Both the position numbers and the translations under genes were made by a program. The notes below the pieces were generated by a model that saw only the letters and a list, made by a program, of their open reading frames with translations, ran no database searches and was not told where the DNA came from. DNA of 64,000 nt from Natronorubrum bangense (GTDB lineage Archaea > Halobacteriota > Halobacteria > Halobacteriales > Natrialbaceae): positions 3,015,187-3,079,186 of the forward strand of contig NZ_CP031305.1 in the NCBI RefSeq assembly GCF_004799645.1. The letters run 5' to 3'. Below are positions 36,612 through 44,261 of the stretch, in pieces (position 1 is the stretch's first letter; every line of letters begins with the position of its first letter).

Positions 36612-37103
36612 TCAGCCAACTGTGGCGACGATTACCACGCCGACGAGAACGGCACTGATGCCAGCGCCGAACAGCGCGTAGTTGGCGAGTGGGTTTGCCG
36701 CTCTCGTGATCTCGAGTGTGTAGTGACGAGCCGAGAGCGGCCAGAACGGACGGATCCCCATGGGGGTCAGGACATCCGCGAGCAGGTGTGAGCTGATCGA
36801 GAGTGTGCCGACGACGAACGCGAACGCTGCAACGCCAGTCTCGGCGGCGGGTGAAGAGACGTCGATAAAGAGTGCGGTGATCGACGCGAGCCCGACACCG
36901 ACGAGCAGCGCGAAGACCACCGAATGAGTCGGCCCACGGTGCTCGATCGCAGGCAGCTGCTGGTCGCAGTCAGGAAGCGTCGAGAGGGCGAGACAGGTGA
37001 CTGCGCCGACGGCCGCTGCCGTCTCGTGGCCACCGAGCGCAACGATGGTTCCGAGTGGTGCGTACGCAAGCAGCGCCGCCCCGTAATGGCCCAGCTGATA
37101 CAT
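36612..37103 (-). CDS. Membrane-bound metal-dependent hydrolase (YdjM/LexA-induced family)
   Basis: The 163-residue protein has about four membrane segments and the family His/Asp motifs: MYQLGHYGAALL, LPDCDQQLPAIEHRGPTHSVVFALL and SHLLADVLTPMGIRPFWP. These motifs put metal ligands at the membrane face; substrates are unknown (DUF457-type). ATG 37103 is chosen: the TATA on the minus strand (TATAAATA, 37130-37137) is about 30 nt upstream. It is divergent from the NikR-like gene. Confidence 0.88.
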   Translation of the reverse strand: MYQLGHYGAALLAYAPLGTIVALGGHETAAAVGAVTCLALSTLPDCDQQLPAIEHRGPTHSVVFALLVGVGLASITALFIDVSSPAAETGVAAFAFVVGTLSISSHLLADVLTPMGIRPFWPLSARHYTLEITRAANPLANYALFGAGISAVLVGVVIVATVG

Positions 37104-37129
37104 TTGTCCAACGACACTCGACAGCGGAA

Positions 37130-37137
37130 TATAAATA
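37130..37137 (-). promoter_or_regulatory. TATA element of the YdjM-type gene
   Basis: TATAAATA on the plus strand reads TATTTATA on the minus strand, about 27-34 nt before the ATG at 37103. Confidence 0.6.
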
Positions 37138-37240
37138 CACCGTCCTCGACATGAGCGCACCGTCACCGACGGGCAGACCCCTGCTGCCAGCGAGGCGCTG
37201 TGACCGCTGCACCTTTTCGTCTCCACACGAATACCCCGAT

Positions 37241-37642
37241 ATGCGAACCAGTCTCAACATTCCCGAGGAGATGCTGGCCGAGTTTGACCGAACCTGGCAG
37301 GCTGAAGGGCTTGATTCTCGCTCACGCGCACTCCGAGAAGCGATTCAGGAGTACGTCGAATCACACCACCGTCTAGAGCAGGCTCGCGGAACGGTCGCGG
37401 CGACGATTGTTTTCGACTACGTCCACGAGGAAATCATCGAAGACCTTCACGAGATCCAACACGAGTTTCAGGCCGAGATCGACACCACCTGTCACGTCCA
37501 TCACGGTGAGTGGTGTCTCGAGGCCGTCTTCTGTCACGGCCCGGCCGAGGAGATACGGGATCTCGTCTATCGGTTGAAAGACTTCGACGCCGTCGGGCGC
37601 GTCAGGGTAACGTTGCTCCGAGCAGAGCAGCAATCGCACTGA
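37241..37642 (+). CDS. NikR-like ribbon-helix-helix metal regulator (altered metal-site spacing)
   Basis: The 133 residues have a RHH domain (MRTSLNIPEEMLAEFDRTWQ; SRSRALREAIQEYV) and an ACT-like metal domain (TVAATIVFDYVHEEI; HEIQHEFQAEIDTTCHVHHGEWCLE). In NikR the metal ligands are His, HxH and Cys. Here they would be H74, H85, H87 and C92, but the last spacing is one residue shorter than in E. coli NikR. It may bind nickel or a related ion. No nickel transport genes are nearby. ATG 37241 is chosen. It converges with the HalOD1 gene through the repeat D region. Confidence 0.8.
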   Translation: MRTSLNIPEEMLAEFDRTWQAEGLDSRSRALREAIQEYVESHHRLEQARGTVAATIVFDYVHEEIIEDLHEIQHEFQAEIDTTCHVHHGEWCLEAVFCHGPAEEIRDLVYRLKDFDAVGRVRVTLLRAEQQSH

Positions 37643-37668
37643 CGTGTCTGGCGAGACAGTGCTCTATC

Positions 37669-37834
37669 GTAACAACTGAATCGATATACACACCCATCGC
37701 ACTGGCCGCGGTTCTCGCTCACGTCGTTCGCTCCGAACCGCGCACGCTCCGAACCGCGCACGCTCCGAACCGCGCACGCTCCGAACCGCGCTCTCGCCGT
37801 GCGATCAGGCGTGCAGTGACGTTTAGTGGCGACT
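37669..37834 (-). repeat. Dispersed palindromic repeat, copy D, with expanded loop
   Basis: The left arm (37669-37702) matches copy C in 29 of 34 positions. The right arm (37799-37834) begins GTGCGAT and continues to GTGGCGACT, matching the right arm of copy C at about 27 of 36. Between them is a 96-nt loop in place of the usual 7 nt. The loop contains the 16-bp tandem repeat and a GCGGTTC/GAACCGC stem. It fills most of the 243-nt convergent gap between the NikR-like and HalOD1 genes. Confidence 0.6.
37731..37790 (+). repeat. 16-bp tandem repeat, 3.75 copies
   Basis: CTCCGAACCGCGCACG is repeated without mismatch at 37731, 37747 and 37763, with a partial fourth unit (12 nt) at 37779-37790. 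It lies in the expanded loop of repeat copy D. No spacer structure exists, so it is not a CRISPR array. Confidence 0.9.
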
Positions 37835-37885
37835 ATCGTTTCGAGACTGCAGGAATAGACGCAGGCGTCGAGTTCGCTGTCCGTG

Positions 37886-38197
37886 TTACTCGCTCGAGAC
37901 GACGACGTGTCCGTCGCTCGTGGCGGTTACCTCGTAGCCGTCGTGTGTGAACGTGATGGTTCCGGTTCTCGATGCGCCGCTGTAGGTCGAGCTGAAAAGG
38001 GCGTTCAGGGCGTCGGGATCGATCGTCTCGAACAGCGGCGTAAGCACGCCGATATCCTGTTTCGGCGAGGTCGAACAGCCCGCTGCTGTTCGCAAGGCTG
38101 CAATCACTGCATCACTCAGCGTTTCGTCGCTACCAGCCGTATACGTTATTTCCCCCTCTCGTACGGCCCCCGCTGCATGATCTTGCTTTGTGGCCAT
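37886..38197 (-). CDS. HalOD1 output-domain protein, second copy
   Basis: The 103-residue protein shows the HalOD1 form: TLSDAVIAALRTAAGCSTSP, ETIDPDALNALFSSTYSGASRTGTITFTHDGYEVTATSDGHVVV (helix followed by beta strands). The central DPDALNALF matches NPEALDSLF of the copy at 6059. It is 60 nt downstream of the Bat-type HTH regulator gene on the same strand, so both could be one transcript. Function is unknown; signal output is the family proposal. Confidence 0.85.
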   Translation of the reverse strand: MATKQDHAAGAVREGEITYTAGSDETLSDAVIAALRTAAGCSTSPKQDIGVLTPLFETIDPDALNALFSSTYSGASRTGTITFTHDGYEVTATSDGHVVVSSE

Positions 38198-38257
38198 CGG
38201 TATACGAGTACGGATGAACCGTTGATAGGAGTTCGACCGGGTTTATCGATCAATGTT

Positions 38258-38917
38258 TTAAGTTCGATTGTCCTCGGCGATCGTGTTCCGCAACAGCGCT
38301 TCGTGTCCGCGCCGAAGCAGTGCAGAGAACGCCTGACTCGAGATGTCGAACTCCTCGGCCAGTTCAGCTGTCGAAACCTCGCGTGGAACGTCGAAATAGC
38401 CTCGCTCCAATGCACAACACAACGCATCTCGCTGGCGGGCAGTGAGCCCATATTTTGCCGTCGTTTCCGCATCACTTCGATAGAGCCGTCGAAGCTCGAA
38501 TGAGAGATCGCGTTCCTGACACCGTTCGCGGTAGTCGATCAGTGCGCTCCGACTCGGGACCTGCGCACGGTATTTCATTTTGTCTGCCCCCGCTTCGATG
38601 TCGAGAAACGTGATGCCATACGTGATCGCATCGACGTACGTCAGCCCTCGCTCGCCCGCTGGAGACAGCGACATCCGGAAAAGACGTCGCTCGGGAAGCG
38701 TCGAAAGGACCTCGAATGAGGTGATCGATGGATCATCTGGGAGTTCCTGAAAGAATTGGTCGAGATCGGCTTCCGTCCCCTTCGCCCAGACGATCAGTCG
38801 TGGGTGGGTGCCGGGGGCTGGCTGTTCGTCCTCGACTTCGAGTGTGACCCCTGAAACCGACCGTCGCGTTTCCTGTAGGATCGGGTTCGATAATGTATAC
38901 TCAGCGATAACACTCAT
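38258..38917 (-). CDS. Bat-type helix-turn-helix regulator
   Basis: The 219-residue protein has an N-terminal domain of the bacterio-opsin-activator type (about 1-145: SVIAEYTLSNPILQE; TLPERRLFRMSLSPAGERGLTYVDAI) and a C-terminal HTH_10 (about 155-210: YGLTARQRDALCCALERGYFDVPREVSTAELAEEFDISSQAFSALLRRG in pieces). Such regulators are numerous in haloarchaea. No PAS or GAF sensor is present, so it may respond through another protein. The HalOD1 gene follows at 60 nt, giving a possible signal-output pair. Confidence 0.88.
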   Translation of the reverse strand: MSVIAEYTLSNPILQETRRSVSGVTLEVEDEQPAPGTHPRLIVWAKGTEADLDQFFQELPDDPSITSFEVLSTLPERRLFRMSLSPAGERGLTYVDAITYGITFLDIEAGADKMKYRAQVPSRSALIDYRERCQERDLSFELRRLYRSDAETTAKYGLTARQRDALCCALERGYFDVPREVSTAELAEEFDISSQAFSALLRRGHEALLRNTIAEDNRT

Positions 38918-38968
38918 TATCGTTCGGTATCGGCCTATCGGTAAGGTGCTTTCGCCGCTGTCAGTTCG

Positions 38969-40312
38969 CTACCGACCGAACCGTTTCCTGATCGTCGCCC
39001 GCAGCGGTAGCCCCAGTGCGCCGACAATCGGGAGCACCACGAACGCGAGGAGATCGATCGCAAGCGTCGCCGCACCGGCAGCCGCGATTGCAAAGCCGAC
39101 GGCCGGTGCCAACACCGGGAGTACGTACAGATACGACGGCTTCCAGCCCGGTCCACGCCGCGTATGACGAACGATTACGCCGAACAGAACGGGCATGAGG
39201 ACCGCACCGGCCAGCAACGGCCCGCCGACGAGAGTGGTCGACACGGCCACTGCAAGTGCGACGACGATCGTTTCGTCGATCGACACCGGCCCCCACGTCT
39301 CTCGGTCCCGGACGAGACGAGCACCGAGCAAGACGAGGAGGGTTGCGCCGACGCCACCAGCGAGCGCGGCGTACCACTGCAGTGGCTCGAGCGGCGGCGC
39401 GACGAGTTCGACGGCCACCAGAAACTCAGTCGTTGTCTCGATGCCGTGACGGCTGCTCGAGAGCGTCTCCCAGAGGCCGTTGGGATCGGCACCGATCGCC
39501 TGTAGTTCGGTCGAAAGCGCCTCGAGGCCGGCCTCGTTTTCGAACGCGAAGTGGGCGAGTCCGACGACGTAGAGACAGACTGACAGCCAGATCAGTGGTA
39601 ACGAGAAGTTCTGTCGTCGCCACCACCGAGAGATCGGGTTATCGGCACGGCCGCCGGATCCGGTTTGTGCGCCGGACTCGGACGTGGTCTGCGTTTCGTC
39701 GCGTGTGGCACTGCCGGCCGAACTGCCGCTGTGGGTAGTGTTCGTCGTGGTGGTGGCCCCAGTCGCTGTTCTGGACGTCCCACTGCCGCCAGTTGTTGTG
39801 TTACTCGAGGTGCCTGCGGTCGTCTTGGACGTCCCACTGCTGCCGGTCGTTGTGCTACTCGTGGTACCCGAGGTCGTCGTCGTCGTTCCACCTGTTTTCG
39901 CCCCGGTTGCTGATGCTCGCTTCGATGTCGTCGAGTCGCCGGCACTCGACGAACTGGACGATGAGTAGGTAAACGTCTTCCCGGAACTCGTCTCGTCTGC
40001 TTGTGAGTCGTCTGACGTGGTTTTGTCCGACGACTGTGAGTTGTCGGTGCTCTGCCAGACGTCCGGTGAGGGGATTCCGCTGGTTCGCTTGGCGACGTAA
40101 TCTTTGTGGCCCATCCGGTCGTAGGCCTTCCGTTCGACGGGATCGCCGAGAATATCGTACGCCTTCTTAACGGCCGTAAACTGGGCTCGAGCTCGGTCGT
40201 CGTCGTTATGATCAGGGTGATATACGCGGACCTGTTCACGGTAGGCATCTTTGATCTCGTCTTGGGATGCATCGGACGAGATCTCCAGGAGATCGTAGAA
40301 ATCCTCGGTCAT
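38969..40312 (-). CDS. Membrane J-domain protein with Thr/Ser-rich linker
   Basis: The 447-residue protein has a J-domain (1-70) with HPD at 32-34, a charged linker, then a low-complexity region (about 120-225) rich in Thr, Ser and Gly, and a C-terminal part with about six hydrophobic segments (ISRWWRRQNFSLPLIWLSVC onward). An 18-residue tandem repeat in the linker is mirrored in DNA at 39768-39875. The HPD motif would stimulate an Hsp70 ATPase on the cytosolic side, so this may recruit DnaK to the membrane. The frame remains open to 40966, but MTEDFYDLLE is the sensible start. Confidence 0.9.
   Translation of the reverse strand: MTEDFYDLLEISSDASQDEIKDAYREQVRVYHPDHNDDDRARAQFTAVKKAYDILGDPVERKAYDRMGHKDYVAKRTSGIPSPDVWQSTDNSQSSDKTTSDDSQADETSSGKTFTYSSSSSSSAGDSTTSKRASATGAKTGGTTTTTSGTTSSTTTGSSGTSKTTAGTSSNTTTGGSGTSRTATGATTTTNTTHSGSSAGSATRDETQTTSESGAQTGSGGRADNPISRWWRRQNFSLPLIWLSVCLYVVGLAHFAFENEAGLEALSTELQAIGADPNGLWETLSSSRHGIETTTEFLVAVELVAPPLEPLQWYAALAGGVGATLLVLLGARLVRDRETWGPVSIDETIVVALAVAVSTTLVGGPLLAGAVLMPVLFGVIVRHTRRGPGWKPSYLYVLPVLAPAVGFAIAAAGAATLAIDLLAFVVLPIVGALGLPLRATIRKRFGR
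39768..39875 (+). repeat. 54-bp tandem duplication inside the J-domain gene
   Basis: Units 39768-39821 and 39822-39875 are direct repeats with several differences, encoding 18 residues each of Thr/Ser/Gly-rich sequence (pattern TxGTxSxTTTGxxGTSxT) in the linker. The tandem shows how the linker has expanded. Confidence 0.7.
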
Positions 40313-40376
40313 GTAACCCTCTGTGATCGTCTCGTTTGCTGCATTGTACTCGAGGGGGGTTATAACAACAGTGCTC

Positions 40377-41636
40377 TCACGAGAAGTCAGTGAGCGACGA
40401 CTGACCGTCCGTATGGTGACTATGGTTCGTCTCCCCGTCGCTCGGTGTGTCGTCAGTTCGGTGGTCGACCTCACGGTGGCCCCAACTGTCGAGACTCGCC
40501 TGATCGGTCGCGGCGAACTCGAGGTTTGCGACGCGAACGCCGAGTTTGCGGACGGGGTCGCTTTCGAACTCCGTGAACAGGTCGCGAGCGATCCGCTCGA
40601 CGAGGTCCGGGTCGTCGACTGGCCCTGGCAGCGATCGCTCGCGTGTGTTGACGTCGTACGGCGGTGTGACAGCTTTGACCCCGATCGTCCGGTACAGCGC
40701 GCCCTCGCGTTGTGCACGGTTGGCGACGGCCGTCGCGAGCGCCTCGATCTGTTCGTACTTGGGGGCCGACGCCGTGATCGGTTCGGCGAACGCGGACTCC
40801 CGCGAGAAGCTTTTGGGCTCCCCTTTCGGTTCGACCCGACGATCGTCATCGCCACGGGCGCGGTCGTAGAGCTCCCGGCCCCGTTCGCCAAAGCGGTTGA
40901 CCAGCGGCTCGGGATCGGTTGCGGCGACGTCGCCGGCTGTCCCGAGTCCCATCTCGCGGAGCTCACGGGCTGTCACGGGACCGACGCCGTGAAGCAGGTC
41001 GACCTCGAGCGGGGCCAGAAACTCCCGCACCTCGCCGGGTCGAACGACGGTTAGCCCGTCGGGTTTCTCGAAGTCGCTGGCTATTTTGGCCGCGCTCATC
41101 GTCGGTGCGACGCCGACGCTAACGACGACGCCGACTTCTCGGCGGATGCGGTCTTTGATGTGTCGAGCGAAGCCGTCGGCAACCTCCCAGGCAGTTCGGT
41201 CGGTGACGTCGAGATAGGCCTCGTCGATGCTCACCTCCCGCACGACGTCGGCACAGTCGTGGAGGATCGTCCGGACGTCTTCGGCCACCGACTCGTAGTA
41301 GTCCAGATCAACCGGGCGATAGAAGCCGGTTTGCTCGCGGTCTCGCGGTGGCTCACTCGAGCCATCTGGGGCACGTCTCGGCAAGCGCTCGAGTGCACTC
41401 GAGATCGCTTGTGCGCTTTCGACGCCGAACTCGCGGGCTTCGTAGCTGGCGGTGGCGACAGCGCCGACGGTCTCGCCGGGTTCATAGCCCATGCCGACGA
41501 CGACGGGCTCACCGCGGAGTTTGGGCTCGCGGAGGCGTTCACAGGCGGCATAGAAGCAATCCGCATCGACGTGACAGACGATTCGCTCGTCGTCGTCCGT
41601 CACCTCGACGCCCGGCAACCGCGGCCCGTCAGACAT
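40377..41636 (-). CDS. dinB: DNA polymerase IV (Y family)
   Basis: The 419 residues have Y-family motifs: VCHVDADCFYAACERLREP (first catalytic Asp), VREVSIDEAYLDVTD (SIDE, catalytic Asp-Glu), VSVGVAPTMSAAKIASDFEKPDGL and LHGVGPVTARELREMGLGTAGD (HhH), then a little-finger domain. The C-terminus ends QSSLTDFS, a PCNA-interacting (PIP) type peptide. It copies damaged templates with low fidelity. It is on the same strand as the J-domain gene, 64 nt upstream of it. Confidence 0.95.
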   Translation of the reverse strand: MSDGPRLPGVEVTDDDERIVCHVDADCFYAACERLREPKLRGEPVVVGMGYEPGETVGAVATASYEAREFGVESAQAISSALERLPRRAPDGSSEPPRDREQTGFYRPVDLDYYESVAEDVRTILHDCADVVREVSIDEAYLDVTDRTAWEVADGFARHIKDRIRREVGVVVSVGVAPTMSAAKIASDFEKPDGLTVVRPGEVREFLAPLEVDLLHGVGPVTARELREMGLGTAGDVAATDPEPLVNRFGERGRELYDRARGDDDRRVEPKGEPKSFSRESAFAEPITASAPKYEQIEALATAVANRAQREGALYRTIGVKAVTPPYDVNTRERSLPGPVDDPDLVERIARDLFTEFESDPVRKLGVRVANLEFAATDQASLDSWGHREVDHRTDDTPSDGETNHSHHTDGQSSLTDFS

Positions 41637-41698
41637 TCATTTGAGGGTTCGTGCGAACCGTTGTGAACGTTGCGCCGCGTGCGACTCACAGAGGACGT

Positions 41699-42118
41699 TT
41701 ACTCTTCGTCTATCTTTTCTCTCGGTGCCCAGAGCGCACACCAGTCTGTCGATCGAATCTCGCCTTCGACTTCGGTACACGCGCCGATCGCATCGCCGTC
41801 TCGATCGTCGATGTAGTACGTACAGGTGCCACAGACGTTGCCCTCCACGGGGCCACACTGATACGCGGCTTCCTCTCTCGAGAGGAGTTCGTCGTCGTCT
41901 TTCCGTTCGATCCCGTCGATACTCACCGCGTCTGCTTCGATTTCGGGAACGGACTCACTTAGTTCGTCGAAACACCAGTCTTCCGGTCGATCCACTGCCG
42001 ATTCACCAGCCGCATAGCTGATATCTTCGCCGAGACAACCGGCGAGCACGATTGCTGACCCACACCCAGTGGCCCGCAGGAACCGACGCCGCGACTCGCG
42101 TGGGTTCCGGTCTCCCAT
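41699..42118 (-). CDS. Tat-exported lipoprotein HiPIP-type iron-sulfur protein
   Basis: The 139-residue protein starts with a Tat motif (SRRRFLRATG) and a lipobox (LAGC, Cys28), so it should be exported folded and anchored to the outer face. The mature part has Cys96 and Cys99 (CGTC), Cys114 and Cys127 with DWC, the pattern of high-potential iron-sulfur proteins (C-x2-C-x14-C-x12-C here). It would carry one [4Fe-4S] cluster at high potential and shuttle electrons outside the membrane. It is divergent from the four-cluster ferredoxin gene, with 234 nt between. Confidence 0.88.
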   Translation of the reverse strand: MGDRNPRESRRRFLRATGCGSAIVLAGCLGEDISYAAGESAVDRPEDWCFDELSESVPEIEADAVSIDGIERKDDDELLSREEAAYQCGPVEGNVCGTCTYYIDDRDGDAIGACTEVEGEIRSTDWCALWAPREKIDEE

Positions 42119-42352
42119 GCTGTCTGCTATGCGTTACCGTTTCAAAAACCCCTGTTCAGCGAGACAGATATGTCGTCACAACGAAAATCACGTAGACGGG
42201 TTCTCGAGTAAAATCCCCTGGCCGGCAGTGACGCTCGACGGAGTCGCGGTGTCCCAGCAGCCGCAGGCTGACTCACTTTGTGAACGCTCCCCATCAGTGC
42301 TAGTGTGGCTAGCCAACACTGCTCGCAGTCTCCAACGGGGTGAGCGAACACG

Positions 42353-43705
42353 ATGGGTGACAACGAGGACACGACCACGGACGAACCGTTCCATCCGCTC
42401 GGGGACGAGTGGCAAACGGAACTCGAGGCGATACTCGAGGAGACCGACCACGACACAGAACTCGGCCTCGCAATGGCTGGGGATGCCATGCGTGTCACCG
42501 CGGGAGAGCTCTCGGAGTCGGCGTTCTACGAACGGTACCACGAGGCTGTCGTCGACGAGTTCGGTGAGGACGAACGGCCGGTCGAACGGCCAGCAGACGA
42601 TGGCCAACTCGAGGGAACGCTCTCTCGGTTCGGCGTCGACGACGAATCGCGGCGGGAGGTGATGCAGAAGATCGGCGTCGGAGCGGGGGCGGTCGGACTC
42701 GGCACGTGGGGGACGGTGTCGGACGACGAGCCGAGATTTGGGGCGAGCGCGTCGGATGAAACAGCGACGGAGCAAGACGACGAGGAGGGCGTCCAGTGGG
42801 GCATGGTGCTCGATCTCGAACGGTGTGATGGCTGTCTCTCCTGTGTCGTCGCCTGTGCCGAAGAGCACAACTGGGAGCAAGGGGCAAACTGGATGTACGT
42901 TCTGGATTACGAAGACAGTACGCCAGGTGGACGAAACCGCCTGATTCGTCCCTGTCAGCACTGTACGGATGCCCCCTGTGAGAAAGTGTGTCCGACGACG
43001 GCACGCCATACCCGGCAAAGCGACGGCCTCGTGTTGACTGACTACGACGTCTGCATCGGCTGTCGCTACTGCCAGGTCGCCTGTCCGTACGGTGTCAACT
43101 ACTTCCAGTGGGGAGAGCCGGAGGTATCGGCCGAGGAACTCGAGGAGGATCACATCTACGACGAGCGCGGCCGCTGGGTTGGCAGTCGGAGTCCGAAAGG
43201 TGTCATGGAGAAGTGTACGTTCTGTGCGACCCGTCAGGATGGCTCCAAAGGCGAAGAACTCGTCGGCCGAACTGCCTGTGAGGACGCCTGTCCACCCGAG
43301 GCGATCCAGTTCGGGGATATGAACGACTCCGAGAGCGACCCACAGCAGTATCTCGACGACCCTGCACTGGCTCGAGTACAGGCACAGAGCCCACCTGAAG
43401 CGGAGTTACAGGAGGCGATTGCCGTTCTCACGGGGGAGACGGAGCCGGCAGAAGACGACGACGATGACGGGTTGACCGAACGCGAAGCGCGATCACTCGT
43501 TCAGGCGGAAGGCGGCACCGGCGACTCGACGTTTAGACTGCTAGAAGACATCGGTACCGAACCGAATATCGTCTATATCGGGAACGAACCGGGACCAAAC
43601 GCCCAGCAGGTCGACGGTCCAGTTGACTACGAGGACGTTGGTCACACGGACAATCGAAAAGACATCGTCGACCGGGGGACTGTCGGCATCGATCCGTTCA
43701 ACTGA
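42353..43705 (+). CDS. Four-cluster [4Fe-4S] electron-transfer subunit (DmsB/NrfC type), orphan
   Basis: The 450-residue protein has a long acidic N-terminus (about 1-95), an internal twin-Arg-like segment (RREVMQKIGVGAGAVGLG, 100-117), then ferredoxin repeats: CDGCLSCVVAC, CQHCTDAPCEKVCP, CIGCRYCQVACP and CTFC...CEDACP. These give 16 Cys for four clusters. The long tail (about 310-450) lacks Cys. DmsB-type subunits pass electrons between a membrane anchor and a molybdopterin enzyme, but neither is nearby: the next genes are TFS and an unrelated GHMP gene. It might pair with the adjacent HiPIP or with distant subunits. Confidence 0.9.
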   Translation: MGDNEDTTTDEPFHPLGDEWQTELEAILEETDHDTELGLAMAGDAMRVTAGELSESAFYERYHEAVVDEFGEDERPVERPADDGQLEGTLSRFGVDDESRREVMQKIGVGAGAVGLGTWGTVSDDEPRFGASASDETATEQDDEEGVQWGMVLDLERCDGCLSCVVACAEEHNWEQGANWMYVLDYEDSTPGGRNRLIRPCQHCTDAPCEKVCPTTARHTRQSDGLVLTDYDVCIGCRYCQVACPYGVNYFQWGEPEVSAEELEEDHIYDERGRWVGSRSPKGVMEKCTFCATRQDGSKGEELVGRTACEDACPPEAIQFGDMNDSESDPQQYLDDPALARVQAQSPPEAELQEAIAVLTGETEPAEDDDDDGLTEREARSLVQAEGGTGDSTFRLLEDIGTEPNIVYIGNEPGPNAQQVDGPVDYEDVGHTDNRKDIVDRGTVGIDPFN

Positions 43706-43753
43706 CTCGAGTCGCGGGTTGATCGACACTCCGCTTGAGGTGTGCAGCCACCG

Positions 43754-44083
43754 TCAGTTGTAGCCACGCCAACGTTTCCCACATTCGGTACACTTGAAAA
43801 AGCGCGTCGGGGGTTCGTCCGCCGACGCGGTCTGTTTGAGCGTGTACCAGGCTTCCTGATTCCCACACTCGTCACAGATCACGTCCGTCGCCTTTGGCTT
43901 GCCTTCGAAGTTCGCGTTCTCGTCCGACTCGATCACCTCGGCGTCGGTCTGTGACTCCGTCGTGACGAACGCGTCTTCTTGCTCACGATCCCGCTCGAGC
44001 GACGCGCCACAGTCGTCGTTCGTACAGACCATGCGGTCGCCCTCGGCTTTCATCATCGAACCGCAGTCGTCGCAAAACTGCAT
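43754..44083 (-). CDS. Transcription factor S (TFS), TFIIS/RPB9-like cleavage factor
   Basis: The 109-residue protein has two zinc ribbons: C4/C7/C20/C25 and C70/C73/C98/C101. Between the last pairs is TASADEPPTRFF with the acidic pair D89-E90 that enters the RNA polymerase active site in TFIIS. It is therefore expected to trigger transcript cleavage in backtracked polymerase. ATG 44083 is chosen (MQFCDDCGSMM); ATG 44089 adds two residues. The open frame runs on upstream inside the RFAP-type gene and is not coding there. It is behind the RFAP-type gene on the same strand. Confidence 0.95.
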   Translation of the reverse strand: MQFCDDCGSMMKAEGDRMVCTNDDCGASLERDREQEDAFVTTESQTDAEVIESDENANFEGKPKATDVICDECGNQEAWYTLKQTASADEPPTRFFKCTECGKRWRGYN

Positions 44084-44203
44084 ACCCATGCGTAGACGGT
44101 CGAGTCGCAAAAACACTCCTTTCGCGTTCGAAAGCGACTGATGGATACGGTAGCAGCCGATCACGCTGTCGGCCGGACTCATACGGACTGTTGTCGTCAA
44201 TTC

Positions 44204-44239
44204 CCGCCGATCACCGATCCCGCCGCTGGTGATCGGCGG
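44204..44239 (-). terminator. 12-bp perfect hairpin after the RFAP synthase-like gene
   Basis: CCGCCGATCACC (44204-44215) and GGTGATCGGCGG (44228-44239) pair perfectly across a 12-nt loop. The stem lies 22 nt past the stop codon of the minus-strand gene ending at 44262 and upstream of TFS. It may be a 3' stabilising or terminating structure. Confidence 0.5.
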
Positions 44240-44261
44240 CAACTCGTTACAGCAGACCGTA

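Noticed and set aside
37731..37790. 16-bp tandem repeat as a CRISPR-like array
   Set aside because: Units are directly adjacent with no spacers, and no cas genes are in the window.
40313..40966. Upstream extension of the J-domain protein frame
   Set aside because: It runs antisense to dinB, which is clearly coding, and the extension is Arg/Ser/Thr-rich with no J-domain contribution.
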